From: Dipteris shenzhenensis
Taxonomy: Eukaryota > Polypodiophyta > Polypodiopsida > Gleicheniales
Length of the DNA stretch: 64,000 nt
Direction: 5' to 3' (one strand)
Assembly (NCBI GenBank): GCA_047967505.1
Contig: CM106538.1
The position numbers were made by a program, and so were the translations under genes. Under the pieces are notes generated by a model. That model was not told the DNA's origin. It ran no database searches and was given only the letters and a program-made list of their open reading frames with translations. Below are positions 13,501 to 25,137 of this stretch, piece after piece; positions within the stretch are counted from its first letter, which is position 1, and each line of letters opens with the position of its first letter.

Positions 13501-14608
13501 TTTTCAAAATAAATGCAGACCCATTTGCAAAAGAAAACTTTATGTCACCTACTTCACTATGTCACATGCATAGTCATTTCCAAGATGCACACAACCTGTC
13601 TTTCCAATGTCATAAGTGGAGAACCATTCCCTATGGGGAGTAACATGGAATGAAGCACCACAATCCAAAATCCAATCCTGGGAATATGCATCATCTGAAG
13701 TGGTAAGCAACTCTGCACTATCATGTGTGATTGTCACTATCATGTGTGACTGCATTGATCTCCTCGATCTTCACTTTTCCTTTGTCCTCCCTTGGACTCT
13801 CTTCCTTCTGATTTGCACCCCAATTTGCATTCTTTTTCTTATCCTTTTGCTCTATTTTAAGCTTGTAGCAATCCTTTTTCATGTGGCCCTTCTTGCCACA
13901 ATAGTGACACTCAATGTTCTGTGCCCTGGACTTGCTACGGGACTTTCCTCTTTCTTGAAACTTCCCCCTAGACTGTGATCTACCCCTTTGCACATTCAAG
14001 GCTACATCCTGCTTGTTGCCTTCCATTGACTTCCGTCTAATCTCCTCGGCCAACAAGCTACCCACAACATCATCAAATTTCAGTACTCCACCAGGTGCAG
14101 AGTTACTAACAGCTGTAGGGAAGGTATCCCATAAGGATGGCAATGAACATAAGAGAAATATTGCCTTAGTCTCTATATCAAAATTCATCTTATGAGCTTG
14201 AAGCTGGCTGAAAATAATATTGAATTCATTCAAGTGAGAAGCAATGGAGACCCCTTCCTTCATCTGTAGCTCAAACAACCTCTTCATGAGGTAAACTTTA
14301 TTAGAGGCAGTTTCCTTCTCATAAGTGGCACACAATTTCTTCCACAAATCTTCCGTAGTCTGCTCATTTACTACTGTGAAATAAACTGACTCTGCAAGAT
14401 GTCTAATAGTAGACTTTGCTAATGCATCCAACTCATTCCAATCATCCTCAGACATATTTGCAGGCTTAGCTTTAATCCCTGCCAAGGGTTTAATCTGCTT
14501 CTTTTGAATAAGCACATCCCTTATCTGTTCTTTCTACAAAGAAAAGTTTGTCCCATCAAACTTTTTAATGTTGAAAAACTCCTTTTCAGACATGGAAGAG
14601 GATGCCAT
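10591..14608 (-). pseudogene. Ty1/copia gag-pol, Tork/Tnt1-like, degenerate (copy 2)
   Basis: It is collinear with copy 1. Gag runs from the ATG at 14608 through the CCHC box CHYCGKKGHMKKDC near 13900. The protease site reads DCG (WILDCGASFHVTP, near 13670), so the conserved serine is changed. Pre-integrase and integrase pieces lie at 13264-12590, RT at 12297-11659 plus YVDDMLLAS near 11550, and RNase H at 11349-10591. Breaks include TAG at 14534-14536 (tryptophan position in copy 1), TAG near 11661 and 11360, and several integrase frameshifts. Copies 1 and 2 carry different nonsense changes, so they decayed independently. Confidence 0.9.
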
Positions 14609-14872
14609 GATGCAAATAAAGCAAAATCCCAAATGCTAGTGCCTGCAAGAGAGAATCACACCAAATACTAGGTGAACCCAAATGTGTATGCCACAATAGA
14701 GTGAAATATCACCAAAACTCAAAGCTCAAAGCATGAAAAGATACAATTGTCTCATATGCATGTACTATGCATCCATATGAGAAAATCTGGCCCAAAAGAA
14801 AATGCCAACTATAATGGCAATCCAAAATGCCAATAAGTGCCAAATGGCTCAAGCATAAACACCGTCCATGAG
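14609..14872 (-). other. Truncated 5' leader of copia copy 2
   Basis: It matches 5441-5690 upstream of copy 1 up to aaacaccgtcca, then stops abruptly at the gypsy 3' sequence that begins near 14873. No 5' LTR is present. Confidence 0.65.
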
Positions 14873-14960
14873 AGTTCAACATGGGAAAGGGTAAGCAATC
14901 TCCAGAGGAGGTTTCCCAATTTTGTATTCGATGCATAAACCATTCTTAAGGGGAAGGGAA

Positions 14961-15327
14961 TGTTACGTCAGCCATAATCCCGGAACCATGTATTGTGATT
15001 GTGGTTAGGTGGGAAACCAGAGGGCTTGACAGTGCTTGCATACTATGAGCCTAGAGGGTTTGGGTCTAGGGTCACGCCTAGGCCTAGACATTAGTTAAGA
15101 GGTGCAAAGGGGAGCCCATGAGGGGGCTAAAAGGGTAAGGTCCCTTGTGGGACACATGGCACCAAAAGAGTAGGCCACTTTGCAAGCATTGGACTTGGGG
15201 GAGGTTTCGAGAGAGAGATCTCCAGGGTGATGAAAAAAGAAAGAGTTCTCACGAGGAAAGGGTATCACTGGGGAAACCGTGGCTGGGAGGAATGAGCAGA
15301 GAGCCCTCTTTTTATCTAGTTGTATCA
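14961..15327 (+). repeat. Left LTR (plus orientation) of inverted gypsy
   Basis: It starts TGTTACGTCAGCC and ends CTAGTTGTATCA, giving TG...CA ends, and it is preceded by a polypurine tract as expected for a 3' LTR. It is near-identical in reverse to 17014-17384. Confidence 0.85.
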
Positions 15328-15333
15328 TTGCTA

Positions 15334-16053
15334 TCAAATTCCCTTCAGCTTAAGAATTGCCTCCCTATAGTTTGCTGTGTATTGGACTAGAGTGTTTTTA
15401 CCCATAGTGCAATTGTCCCAAGCCTCCCACACTCTTTCTAATTCATTTTCCAGTAAACACTCTTTTAGGAAGGCTTGTTCAAACTCAATCCAACACCTAG
15501 GAATTCTTTCACTCTCCCTAAGGCTCATCCACCATTTATAGGCTTTATTTCCAAGGGAAAAACTTGCTTCCAGGACTTGATTTTCAGGAGATGTATTCTT
15601 GAGTTGGTGGAAGTCTTGCCACTTTTGCAAGAACATATTAATCACATCTTTATTACGCTCCTTTTCTTCACCATTGAAAATTGGCGGATTTAAGTCCTTA
15701 AGGATGTTCGAGGTTTCTCTAAGTCGAGAGGTGGACCTCTCAACTTGATTAGGAGAAATCAGTGATTTTTCAATAATAGATACCGATTGAGAATCGGCTA
15801 TCTTAGTTATAGCTTCAGCTAGGTTTTTTAGTATTTTACTGATAACTCCTAGCTGTGTTTCTATAGTTTCAAGTTTAGTGAATTCCGTATACAGAATTCC
15901 ATAATCACCGTAATTTATATCCTCCATTTCCACATTATCCTCTTGAGTTTCAGTTTGTACCTCCTCATGTGTTTCCTCTCCAACTATTGCTTTTCCCTTT
16001 CTAGCCCTTTCCTTGGCCTCCCTAATCACATCATCCCTTTTTGGAGTTGTCAT
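15334..16053 (-). pseudogene. Gypsy gag N-terminal part, truncated
   Basis: About 239 residues. The N-terminus is charged (ERARKGKAIVG, then an acidic stretch), followed by a retrotransposon-gag capsid-like region (NGEEKERNKDVINMFLQKW, then KAYKWWMSLRESE, then WIEFEQAFLKECL). It stops at LKLKGI just where the sequence joins the inverted LTR, so nucleocapsid, protease and pol are missing. The capsid Pfam-type fold (Retrotrans_gag) is inferred from the WW and FE motifs. Confidence 0.8.
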
Positions 16054-17013
16054 TTCAAAGTCGTATATTTTCCAAAAATTATAAAGCGAAACGCTTTATG
16101 TCAAAGAGAGAAAATGTAATGCCCACTTCCCTGATATTTGTTTAAGGCATTGGATTTGTCTTTGAAGTCGACGCGTGCCCTAATGTTTTTAATTCTATTT
16201 GCTTCGAACTTCTCGACCCGTTCTTCAATCTTCTTTGAGTTTGGGAGGCTAAGGAGATTGGAAAGAAGAAGGGGGTGAAAAGACTTTGAAAAGAGAGGGG
16301 GGCTTTAAACTTTAGAAGTATAAATACTCTCATGAGGTGGCTTTTTCCAAAGGTTTTGAAAACCTTAGATTACATGGCTTTTACAAAGCTTAGAACTCTG
16401 TGTGTTTATGCAGCATGCAGGTCGACGAACAGACGAAAGCGCCGATTTGCTTTCAAATATCTACCAGAATCCGTAAGCTGCCCCTGGAGTTTGGACCTCT
16501 GAGAACCTTAGTAATCAAAGGCTCCAGCACTGACAACCGCTCTAGTCTCAGTCCCGCAGTGATGATGACGGCCGCATGTAGCCTTGGAAGTTAGAAAGCT
16601 TCAGATTCGCAGGCTCGTAGCACTTCCACAGTCCCGGTGTGCAACTGTATTTAACAGTAGGCTATTAGTTATCAACGACGTCAACGCTCTTTGAGTGCAG
16701 AATCGTCCGTAGTTTTCCAAACCCCATCGTCCCACTGCGCCATTGAATTATTGCTACGCCATCGATCAGGATTTGTACCAGCTCGCTTTCATCAATTCGT
16801 AGGAGCTCGCTTCCATCAATTCGTAGCAGCCCGCTTCCATCAATTCGTAGGTCCTTTCAGTGAATCTATAAGTACTAGCAGGCTGCAGCACAACAGCAAA
16901 GCTAACAACCTAAGACGCCTTAATTTGCACACGCCTTCGACTTGATTCGCGAGCTACTGAAGATGGCAGTCTTCATCTTTTCCTTCATCATTGAACCTTA
17001 CACTCGATACCAA
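16054..17013 (-). other. 5' leader and primer-binding site of inverted gypsy
   Basis: On the minus strand the LTR end is followed by TTGGTATCGAGTG, a PBS resembling the initiator-Met tRNA type with changes. About 940 bp of leader then lead to the gag ATG at 16053. A segment at 16785-16858 repeats tcgctttcatcaattcgtag-like units three times, an imperfect minisatellite of about 26-bp period. Confidence 0.65.
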
Positions 17014-17384
17014 TGATACAACTAGATAAAAAGAGGGCTCTCTGCTCATTCCTCCCAGCCACGGTTTCCCCAAGTGATCCTTTTCCTCGTGAGAACTCTT
17101 TCTTTTTTCATCACCCTGGAGATCTCTCTCTCGAAACCTCCCCCAAACCCAATGCTTGCAAAGTGGCCTCCTCTTTTGGTGCCATGTGCCCCACAAGGGA
17201 CCTTACCCTTCTAGCCCCCTCATTGGCTCCCCTTTTCACCTCTTAACTAATAATGTCTAGACCTAGGCGTGACCCTAGACCCAAACCCTTTAGGCCTCAT
17301 AGTATGCAAGCACCGTCAAGCCCTCTGGTTTCTCGCCTAACCACAATCACAATACATGGTTCCGAGATTATGGCTGACGTAACA
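17014..17384 (-). repeat. Right LTR (minus orientation) of inverted gypsy
   Basis: The minus strand starts TGTTACGTCAGCC at 17384 and ends TTGTATCA at 17014, next to the PBS, so this is a 5' LTR. It mirrors the left LTR. Confidence 0.85.
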
Positions 17385-18500
17385 CTATAGGGCATAGTTG
17401 CATTCTAATACTATCATAAGGTGGTCTTTATAACATTAGTTTAAGACTGAGAGTCTTTGGGTTTGGATTTGAAGTCCCTAATCCAGTCTTCATTTGCCTG
17501 CTTTGTATCTGCTTCGCAAGCTTCCTTTACTTTGGTGAGTTCACTGTTTCTTTGTATGAGCTTGATCGTAGTGAGCTCCTTACATGTCCAAATATTTGTG
17601 CCCTTTAGCTTACGTGTTTGTCTGAGGATCTTAACTCTTGTTGCCTTCCATCTGAAGTAGACATGTGCTTGTGTGCCATGTCTAATATTGCATGTCATTT
17701 TTGTCCCACTCAACTTGTGGTACTTCCTTCTTAAGGCATATAATTATGTCATCTATGTCTTTCTCCTCATCATTATGAAGGCAATTGCTGTCTTTCAATT
17801 CCCCAATGCGTAGATCAACTTATTGCATGCTGTGGTTTCATGCTCTTTTACTTACACATAAAGGTCTGCTTTATTGACTTTGTTGTCGACATCAGCACGA
17901 CCTATTCTTGCTTGATTGAGTTCACTTGATTGGTGATCATATCCTTAACCATGGAGACACGTATCGGTGCCTGTAGGGATGCATTAGAGGTGTGTATGAC
18001 CTCTGTAATAATTTCCTGCTTTCCACTATTCTCCATATCCTGCACTTTTCTCCCAAGGGCAGTAAGCTGAAGCTTGAGTTCTCTTTTTTCTTGTTGCAAA
18101 GAATAAATTCTCTCCTGTGGGTCTAAGATAATACTCTCTTTTGAAGAAGTCTTCACATAGGGAGTGGGTGTTGATAATGCTACAATGGCTAAGTATGAAG
18201 GCTTGTTTGAGGGAGTAAACGACTTCAGCTTGGGAGGCTTAAGAGACCCCATGTTGCCTTGCAAAGATTTGACTACTCCAAAGCTAAACTAATCGCCATG
18301 TTTGGCCAAGAATTCAACCCAACCTAGAGTTATGTGAACTTAATTGAACTAAAAGAGAGGGCCTAACTGGACTGAATTGAGAGAAATTGAAATGAGACAA
18401 CTGTGTTCCGAATTGGGACTAAATTAAAAGCTCTGGGGGCAACCTGGAATGTGTAGACATTGTTGACCTGAAATGTGGCAACTGATGCAGTAAATATATA
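17385..18500 (-). pseudogene. Coiled-coil LINE-ORF1-like element, copy 1
   Basis: Minus-strand coding pieces at 18264-17902 and 17713-17441 belong to one decayed ORF. The N-terminal part is basic and proline-rich, followed by a heptad-like coiled coil (ERIYSLQQEKRELKLQLTA) and VKDMITNQVNSIK. The C-terminal part has KLKGTNIW and ends FKSKPKDSQS and a stop. The C-terminus of copy 3 (LTPAQLKNKATQL...GKWAVYR) resembles the C-terminal domain of L1-type ORF1 proteins, but that is a weak visual match. The segment is repeated at 19349-20440. Confidence 0.6.
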
Positions 18501-19348
<848 letters not shown>

Positions 19349-20440
19349 TATTATAGGGCATAGTTGCATTCTAATACTATCATAAGGTGGTCTTTAAAAC
19401 ATTAGTTTAAGACTTAGTCTCTTTGGGTTTGGATTTGAAGTCCCTAATCCAGTCTTCATTTGCCTACTTTGCAGGCTTCCTTTACTTTGGTGAGTTCACT
19501 GTTTCTTTGTATGAGCTTGATCGCAGTGAGCTCCTTACATCTTTGTGCCCTTTAGCTTATGTGTTTGTCTAAGGATCTTAACTTTTGTTGCCTTCCATCT
19601 GAAGTAGACATGTGCTTGTGTGCCATGTCTAATATTGCATGGCATTTTTGTCCCACTCAACTTGTGGTACTTCCTTCTTAAGGCATACAATTATGTCATC
19701 TATGTCTTTCTCCTCATCATCATGAAGGCAACTGCTGTCTTTCAAATCCCCAATGGGTAGATCAACTTATTGCGTGTTGTGGTTTCATGCTCTTTTACTT
19801 ACACATAAAGGTCTGCTTTATTGACTTTGTTGCCGGCATCAGCACGACCTATTCTTGCTTGATTGAGTTCACTTGATTGGTGATCATATCCTTAACCATG
19901 GAGACACGTATCGGTGCCTGTAGGGATGCATTAGAGCTGTGTATGACCTCTGTAATAATTTCCTACTTTCCACTACTCTCCATATCCTGCACTTTTCTCC
20001 CAAGGGCAGTAGCGAAGCTTGAGTTCTCTTTTTTCTTGTTGAAAATAATAAATTCTCTCCTATGGGTCTAAGATAATACTCTCTTTTAAAGAAGTCTTCA
20101 CATAGGGAGTGGGTGTTGATAATGCTACAATGGCTAAGTATGAAGGCTTGCTTGAGGGAGTAAACGACTTCAGCTTGGGAGGCTTAAGAGACACCATGTT
20201 GCCCTACAAAGATTTGACTACTCCAAAGCTAAACTAATCGCCATGTTTGGCGAAGAATTCAACCCAACCTAGAGTTATGTGAACTTAATTGAACTAAAAG
20301 AGAGGGCCTAATTGGACTGAATTGAGAGAAACTGAAATGAGACAACTGTGTACCGAACTCGGACTAAATTGAAAGCTGTGGGGGCAACCTAAAATGTGTA
20401 AAGATTGTTGACCTGAAATGTGGCAACTCATGCAGTGAAC
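19349..20440 (-). pseudogene. Coiled-coil LINE-ORF1-like element, copy 2
   Basis: This is a direct, highly similar copy of 17388-18500 with small deletions, for example the atctgcttcgcaagcttcc region is shortened to caggcttcc. Reading frames are more broken than in copy 1. Shared edges are tatagggcatagttgc on the left and gcaact[g/c]atgcagt on the right. It arose by segmental duplication or as a second insertion. I see no target-site duplication that decides between these. Confidence 0.6.
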
Positions 20441-20544
20441 CTTGGGAGCTATTGAGAATTTTGGCGACTGGACTATTACGATTAGGCAACGAACTTTGAA
20501 GCTGTGGCAAAGTGTGGGCTACGAGGGAGGCGACCGAGAGGTTA

Positions 20545-20586
<42 letters not shown>

Positions 20587-22175
20587 ATCTAAACCTTCCA
20601 TTCTTGTGACTTGCTTTGGTTTTGTCACTATCTCAACTCTTGCCATAAGCCACCACAAATGCTATGCCAATCCTAAATGGTTCCAAAAATCAAGGTCCCA
20701 TTAGGCACTTCTTTTAAAGTCCAATCCTTGCTGCTTTTTACGTGTAGAGCTCCTACTTAAACTCTTCCACCAACAAGGGATCAACCAAGGGCAAAAGTAC
20801 GTAAGTCAGGAAGTATCGTATTTCCGCTATATATTCAATTACTGTTATGCTTCTTTGAAGTCGAAAAGTAGGGAAGCAATTGGTTTAAAAAAAAATTTCC
20901 TTTGACTATAACACACGTTCTTGGAGCCACCAGATTACATTGTAGGAAATCAATTTCCAATTGGGCCAAAAGCACAACCCATGCATGCTTGCTCTAGCGC
21001 TAATTCCATTTTTCCATAGAGTGAGCCTAAGTTCAAAGGATGAGGAGGCACCCCTAGCACAAATAAGAGGTCCAAGAGATTGGCAAGAAATAGAATGGAA
21101 GCCATCTAAAGCAAAGAAGTAATGGATGAAATGAGGGAAGAAAGCTACAATTTACAATTAATATAGAGCTTGGAAAGAGATATAGGGATTGCATTAGGGA
21201 AGCAAAACTACTAGAGCCTTTGCATGTGTCAATAACTATCAACAAACAAGAGAAGAAGACAGAGATAGAAGGGAGCCAAAGTAAGTGTGGACAAAAGAGG
21301 CAACAAAAGACCTCAGTGAACCTCTTCTTATCCAAGTCCAGCCCTGAGATCTCAAAATTAGCAATAAAAATGAAGTCACAACTACTACTTCAATATATAG
21401 AGGCCAAAAAATGAGTTTTAGCCTTGCATAGCTCACTTAACAATGGGCTCAGAATCCCAAAAAAAGACACCAATACTTTGAGGCTAAAGGACCTCAATGT
21501 ACAAGGTAAAAATTAGGGCATACAAGAGGAAAAAAGCAAGGTCCAATATGGGCGTATGGAATCGCACGAGTAGTAAACTAATGAAGTTTAAGATCCAAGA
21601 GGAGAGTCACACTCAAACCCTAAATGATTGATGTAGAAAGCCTTGCAAACCTAAGCCCTAGTGAAACCGTAAGCAACCCCCCCCGCCCCCCCCTATTTGA
21701 ACTAAAATCAAATAATATGTAAGTATGGAGGCGATATCTATCTGCTTAAGTAGGTATTTGTATGTTTATTTACCGGATTTGAATAACACCAATTTAAAAC
21801 TCTGCACCTTGGCTTCGCAATCCACACGATATCAGGAAAAGCACATGATATTGTCCATGGACATCTTCACATGGCACAAAAAATTAGGATGCGAATAGAA
21901 TATATTGTGAAATGCTCTGTTACATCAAAACAATAAAATTGAATCCAGCAAGTTGCAGAGTCCTCGGCAACAATATTTTCCAGCATGCTTAATGACCACC
22001 CATGATCAACAGCATCTGAAATCCATTAGTGGAAACTAATCATGGGATTCGGTTGAAGATTTCTTTAAGACCCGTCAGGGATGCCACAAGCAATCGCATG
22101 ACAAATGCAGTAATTGCCCAATATGTAAAACAGCTGCCCTTGCACCATACACAGAACACCTCATTTGTGAAGCTG
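20441..22175. other. Downstream flank of the host gene, including probable 3' UTR
   Basis: No coding signal. A (gt)n(ga)n microsatellite lies at 20545-20583 and a C-rich run near 21680-21692. On the minus strand, the host stop codon at 22178-22176 is followed about 400 nt later by AATAAA (rc of 21765-21770), a possible polyadenylation signal. UTR extent is inference. Confidence 0.45.
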
Positions 22176-22351
22176 TCAACGTAAATAGGCTGATGAAAGC
22201 CATAAAGCAACCAGCACCAACTCACTAACAACCACTGCAGGTGAGCTGATCCCAAAAACAGGGATCAGATCTACACGCAACCATGACTCAACAGCTCCTC
22301 CAAAGACTGCCCCAGCAACCAGGCCACCAATGGTCAATGCAGCTGCCTTTC
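22176..22351 (-). CDS. CPP1-like (DUF3353) protein, terminal exon
   Basis: The acceptor TTTTGCAG precedes GAAAGGCAGC at 22351. The exon codes for 57 residues, with KAAALTIGGLVAGAVFGGAV (membrane segment), a middle reading WLRVDLIPVFGISSPA, and a second membrane segment ending WLSSAYLR, then TGA at 22178-22176. The sequence matches the conserved C-terminus of the plant CPP1-like/DUF3353 family, chloroplast membrane proteins related to the J-like chaperone of protochlorophyllide oxidoreductase. Its phase (G|GA) fits the donor at 37101. Function of this paralogue is inferred from the family only. The ends are clean and the frame is open, so it is probably a live gene. Confidence 0.85.
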
Positions 22352-22447
22352 CTGCAAAATATCGCACTTTAAGAAGACTTCATGAAGAACTAGGCCTTCA
22401 AAGTTAGGCTCTGACTTAAGGCATAGTCGTATAATTAGCCCATACAA

Positions 22448-22815
22448 TTCACTAACAATTACAATGCATGCTGCATGCATGAAATCACAACTGTGGACTT
22501 TATCAGTATTAGCTCGCACTGTATATAAGGTGAAAATATCAGCCCATTTTTCCTTTTGTATGATTATAACACCCCATTCAATATTTGAGTATGCCACCCA
22601 ACTTATTTGACATTTGAATGCCCTAAGAATTCACCAACAATAACAATGCATGCTGCATGAAATCGTAAATGTGAATTTATCAATATTAGCCCCCATTGTA
22701 CTTCTGGGTTGTCCAAGGTGAAAATTCCATCGCATCCTTCAGTTAAAATTTTGTACTTGACTACACCATCCAATATGAGATTTGAATATACCAATTTATT
22801 TGACTACGCCACCTG
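22448..22815. repeat. Diverged tandem duplication, about 182-bp unit
   Basis: Units starting ttcactaacaattacaatgc (22448) and ttcaccaacaataacaatgc (22630) run in parallel through atgctgcatg, a tatcagtattagc-like block, aaggtgaaaat and a final tttatttgac, with many substitutions. This is an old intronic tandem duplication with no coding content. Confidence 0.6.
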
Positions 22816-23274
22816 ACTTGATATTTGGACAGGAGGTTTTTTTAGTTGACGACAAGCCCACATTTATTAGGACAAGAACCCACGGCTGCAAAATGAGATT
22901 CACATACCCTAAGAATGATTGCCCTGATGTTCCCAAGATGATATTTTCCTCCCTTAGCTTTTCATTCACCTACAGTAAGTACACCTAAAGCAGAACTCCT
23001 GAATATGGGAAGCAGAAAAAATAACAAATGCAAGAAGAATAACTAAATAAACAATCGAAAACTTGCTTAGCTGTTTTAATCATATAAATGCCCCTCCATC
23101 AAAATTAACCTTAAAAAGGAAATTAATACTAAGTCAAGCATTACTTGCAATATGAAGACCAGACCTCTTTGCCTTTAGAATCTTAAAAAAAGCAAATAAA
23201 CTTTGTTTTGTATTGCCTGCTCTGATTTCAATACTCAAATCATCAGCACCCAATGAAATCCCCCCATGTCCCCT

Positions 23275-23278
<4 letters not shown>
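22816..23278. other. Intronic sequence, nothing recognised
   Basis: AT-rich, no open frame with known motifs and no repeat identified. Followed by (ct)n at 23279-23308. Confidence 0.4.
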
Positions 23279-23311
<33 letters not shown>

Positions 23312-23549
23312 AGCATTTCAGCACATTCTTACGATATGGATGAACCACATAGATCTTTCTACTGGTGTGTTTCTTGTTGTATCAGCTGTTGGTCTCAGGC
23401 ACCACTTTCAGTCTATGGTAAACTTTAACGAGGTTTTCTTTCTTTCTTCTCATCACTATACCTTACACTGTGTGTGTATTTTTGAGGCACAAGGTGCTCC
23501 TATGGTTTTGACTTGATATGGATGCTGTTTTAGCAGCCTTATGTTAATG

Positions 23550-23551
<2 letters not shown>

Positions 23552-23594
<43 letters not shown>
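23552..23594 (+). repeat. (CT)n microsatellite
   Basis: About 21 uninterrupted CT units lie directly 5' of the LINE-like fragment beginning near 23597. A second, shorter (CT)n is at 23279-23308. Confidence 0.9.
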
Positions 23595-23596
<2 letters not shown>

Positions 23597-23599
<3 letters not shown>

Positions 23600-24168
23600 G
23601 CGATGCCACAGGTCCCTGAGATCAACAGAGCACAGCCACGTGTTACAGATTTCTATGCATCTGAGTCAGCTACCGGGGAGGCTGAGGGAGAGGAGCTTGA
23701 TGAAATAAGAGCATCGTGGATTATCAGTGAGAGTCTCCGCCACGATGCTGCCAAATGAGAGGCACACACACCGCATGCTACACAAAGAGTGACTAGAGCA
23801 CGCAGGACCGAGGTCCAGTCTATTTCAGCCCTCCTCAGAGGAGACCGGCAAAGATGAGGCGTCACCCTTGACGTAGCCCATCGGATACAAAGATCGAGGA
23901 GACCACGCCCTCCACTGCATCAAGAGACAGCTCGACACGCAGATATGAGATCTCCTCACATCCCATCAGAGAGCCACCAGGGTACCTGGATATATGGAGC
24001 CTGGGCGTGTACTAGGAGCATTAGCTCATACTCTTCTGCTATTTTGCTTACTAGTTTAGCACTTCAGCTTTCAGCAATGGCCTTAGTGAGCCCTTTGTAC
24101 TTCGTCTCATAGGCCCACGAGGCCTCCTGTAGACGTTAATACATCTTTCTTCTTTCTCTCTGTTTTTC
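23597..24168 (+). mobile_element. LINE-like 3' end (plus strand)
   Basis: A broken plus-strand ORF (RVTDF near 23640, then VTRARRTEVQSISALLRG near 23790-23845) is followed by a 3' UTR with the block ggcctta...ctcataggcccacgaggcctcc and a tail ttaatacatctttcttctttc. The tail and block recur at 37937-38080 and 24372-24520 in reverse. The ORF is homologous to the minus-strand fragment ending near 24610. The product is unrecognised beyond LINE-like context. Confidence 0.55.
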
Positions 24169-24371
24169 TCTTTTATGTGTGCTGATAGATTTAGGCTATT
24201 GCAATTCATTTGCGTAGTCCTTTCTCTATGACAGCATTGTCTCTCATAACTACCTTCTCAAAGAAAATTATTCGAGGGATGGAAAAAGGCACTTGCCAAG
24301 TGGGATTGAAAGGATACGATTAGCTTGCGCTTTACTACAGTATAACTGATTTTTCAAACAAATGTAATATC

Positions 24372-25090
24372 CATGGGCAATTGCATCTGGACAACTTGCC
24401 ATGTGTGTTTTTTCAGGAGGCCTCACAGGCCTATGAGACAAGGTACAACCGTACAATCAAAAAATGGGAAGCCACTATGGGCTGTGGCAAAGGGCTCACT
24501 CGGGTCCTTGCTGAGTGCTATACTCAGAAACTCAACTCAAGAACTAGTAGTCAAAACCCAAATTCAGGAATCCTAAAACAGCAGTAGATGTGATCGACTT
24601 CGTCTATGATCGTCTATCCTGAGATGGCAAAAGATGTGATCGATTATCATATATTATCATGGTGCTATGGCAGCCCTCTGGTGAAATGTGAAGATATGCA
24701 TATGTATCTCTTTCCGGTCGTCTCTCACTGCGGTTGGCACCGTGATATCTCTGTATCCGGCGAGTCATAACGAGTGTCATTTCGACTCTGATGACCCCTC
24801 TAAGTAAAGCCGAGATAGGCTGGACCTCCATCGTGCATGCTCTAGTCAACCTCTACACCATGTGTGGTCTCTAAGTCTCTAGCTCCACAACTCCACGTCG
24901 TCTCTTCCCGCTAATCCAATCGGTCCTCATGTCAGCTAGCAGAACTCCACTCCACTGTGTGTTGGGGCTGACTTGAATGTCTGTGAAATCTGTGACATGC
25001 CGCTGTGTCAGATCTATGTATGTCTCATATGACACAGGGACCTCCTATTGTTTGATCTGTCTCAGCAGCATCAGAATGAAAGTGGATGAC

Positions 25091-25092
<2 letters not shown>
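24372..25092 (-). mobile_element. LINE-like 3' end (minus strand), inverted partner
   Basis: The minus strand carries HVTDFTDIQVSPN and later LTRACTMEVQPISALLRG, matching the plus-strand fragment at 23640-23845, then a 3' region with the same CTCATAGGCCTGTGAGGCCTCC block near 24410-24445. It starts next to a (GA)n microsatellite at 25095-25132. The two partners form an imperfect inverted repeat around 24170-24370. Confidence 0.55.

Positions 25093-25094
<2 letters not shown>

Positions 25095-25132
<38 letters not shown>
25095..25132 (+). repeat. (GA)n microsatellite
   Basis: About 19 GA units. On the minus strand it sits at the 5' edge of the LINE-like fragment, mirroring the (CT)n at 23552. 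Confidence 0.9.

Positions 25133-25137
<5 letters not shown>

Larger units (their letters stand above)
14873..17384. mobile_element. Gypsy element with LTRs in inverted orientation
   Basis: The left part is a plus-strand 3' end: internal remnant, polypurine tract aaggggaagggaa (14948-14960), then an LTR at 14961-15327. The right part is a minus-strand 5' end: LTR 17384-17014, a PBS-like TTGGTATCGAGTG at 17013-17001, a leader, then gag 16053-15334. The two halves meet about 8 bp past the left LTR, inside a PBS-like TTGCTATC, so the LTRs form a 367-371-bp inverted repeat. Retroviral self-integration or recombination between opposed copies would give this layout. Confidence 0.8.

Noticed and set aside
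1106-14872. Copia copies 1 and 2 as a segmental duplication
   Set aside because: Similarity stops exactly at the LTR edges (1106 and 10368) with unrelated flanks, so they are separate insertions.
14961-17384. Inverted-LTR structure as a DNA transposon with long terminal inverted repeats
   Set aside because: The repeats have TG...CA ends, a polypurine tract on one side, a primer-binding site on the other, and a gag ORF; that is an LTR retrotransposon.
21054-21436. Minus-strand frames rich in Phe/Leu/Ser near the host 3' flank
   Set aside because: AT-rich chance frames, overlapping in two phases, beyond the host stop codon.
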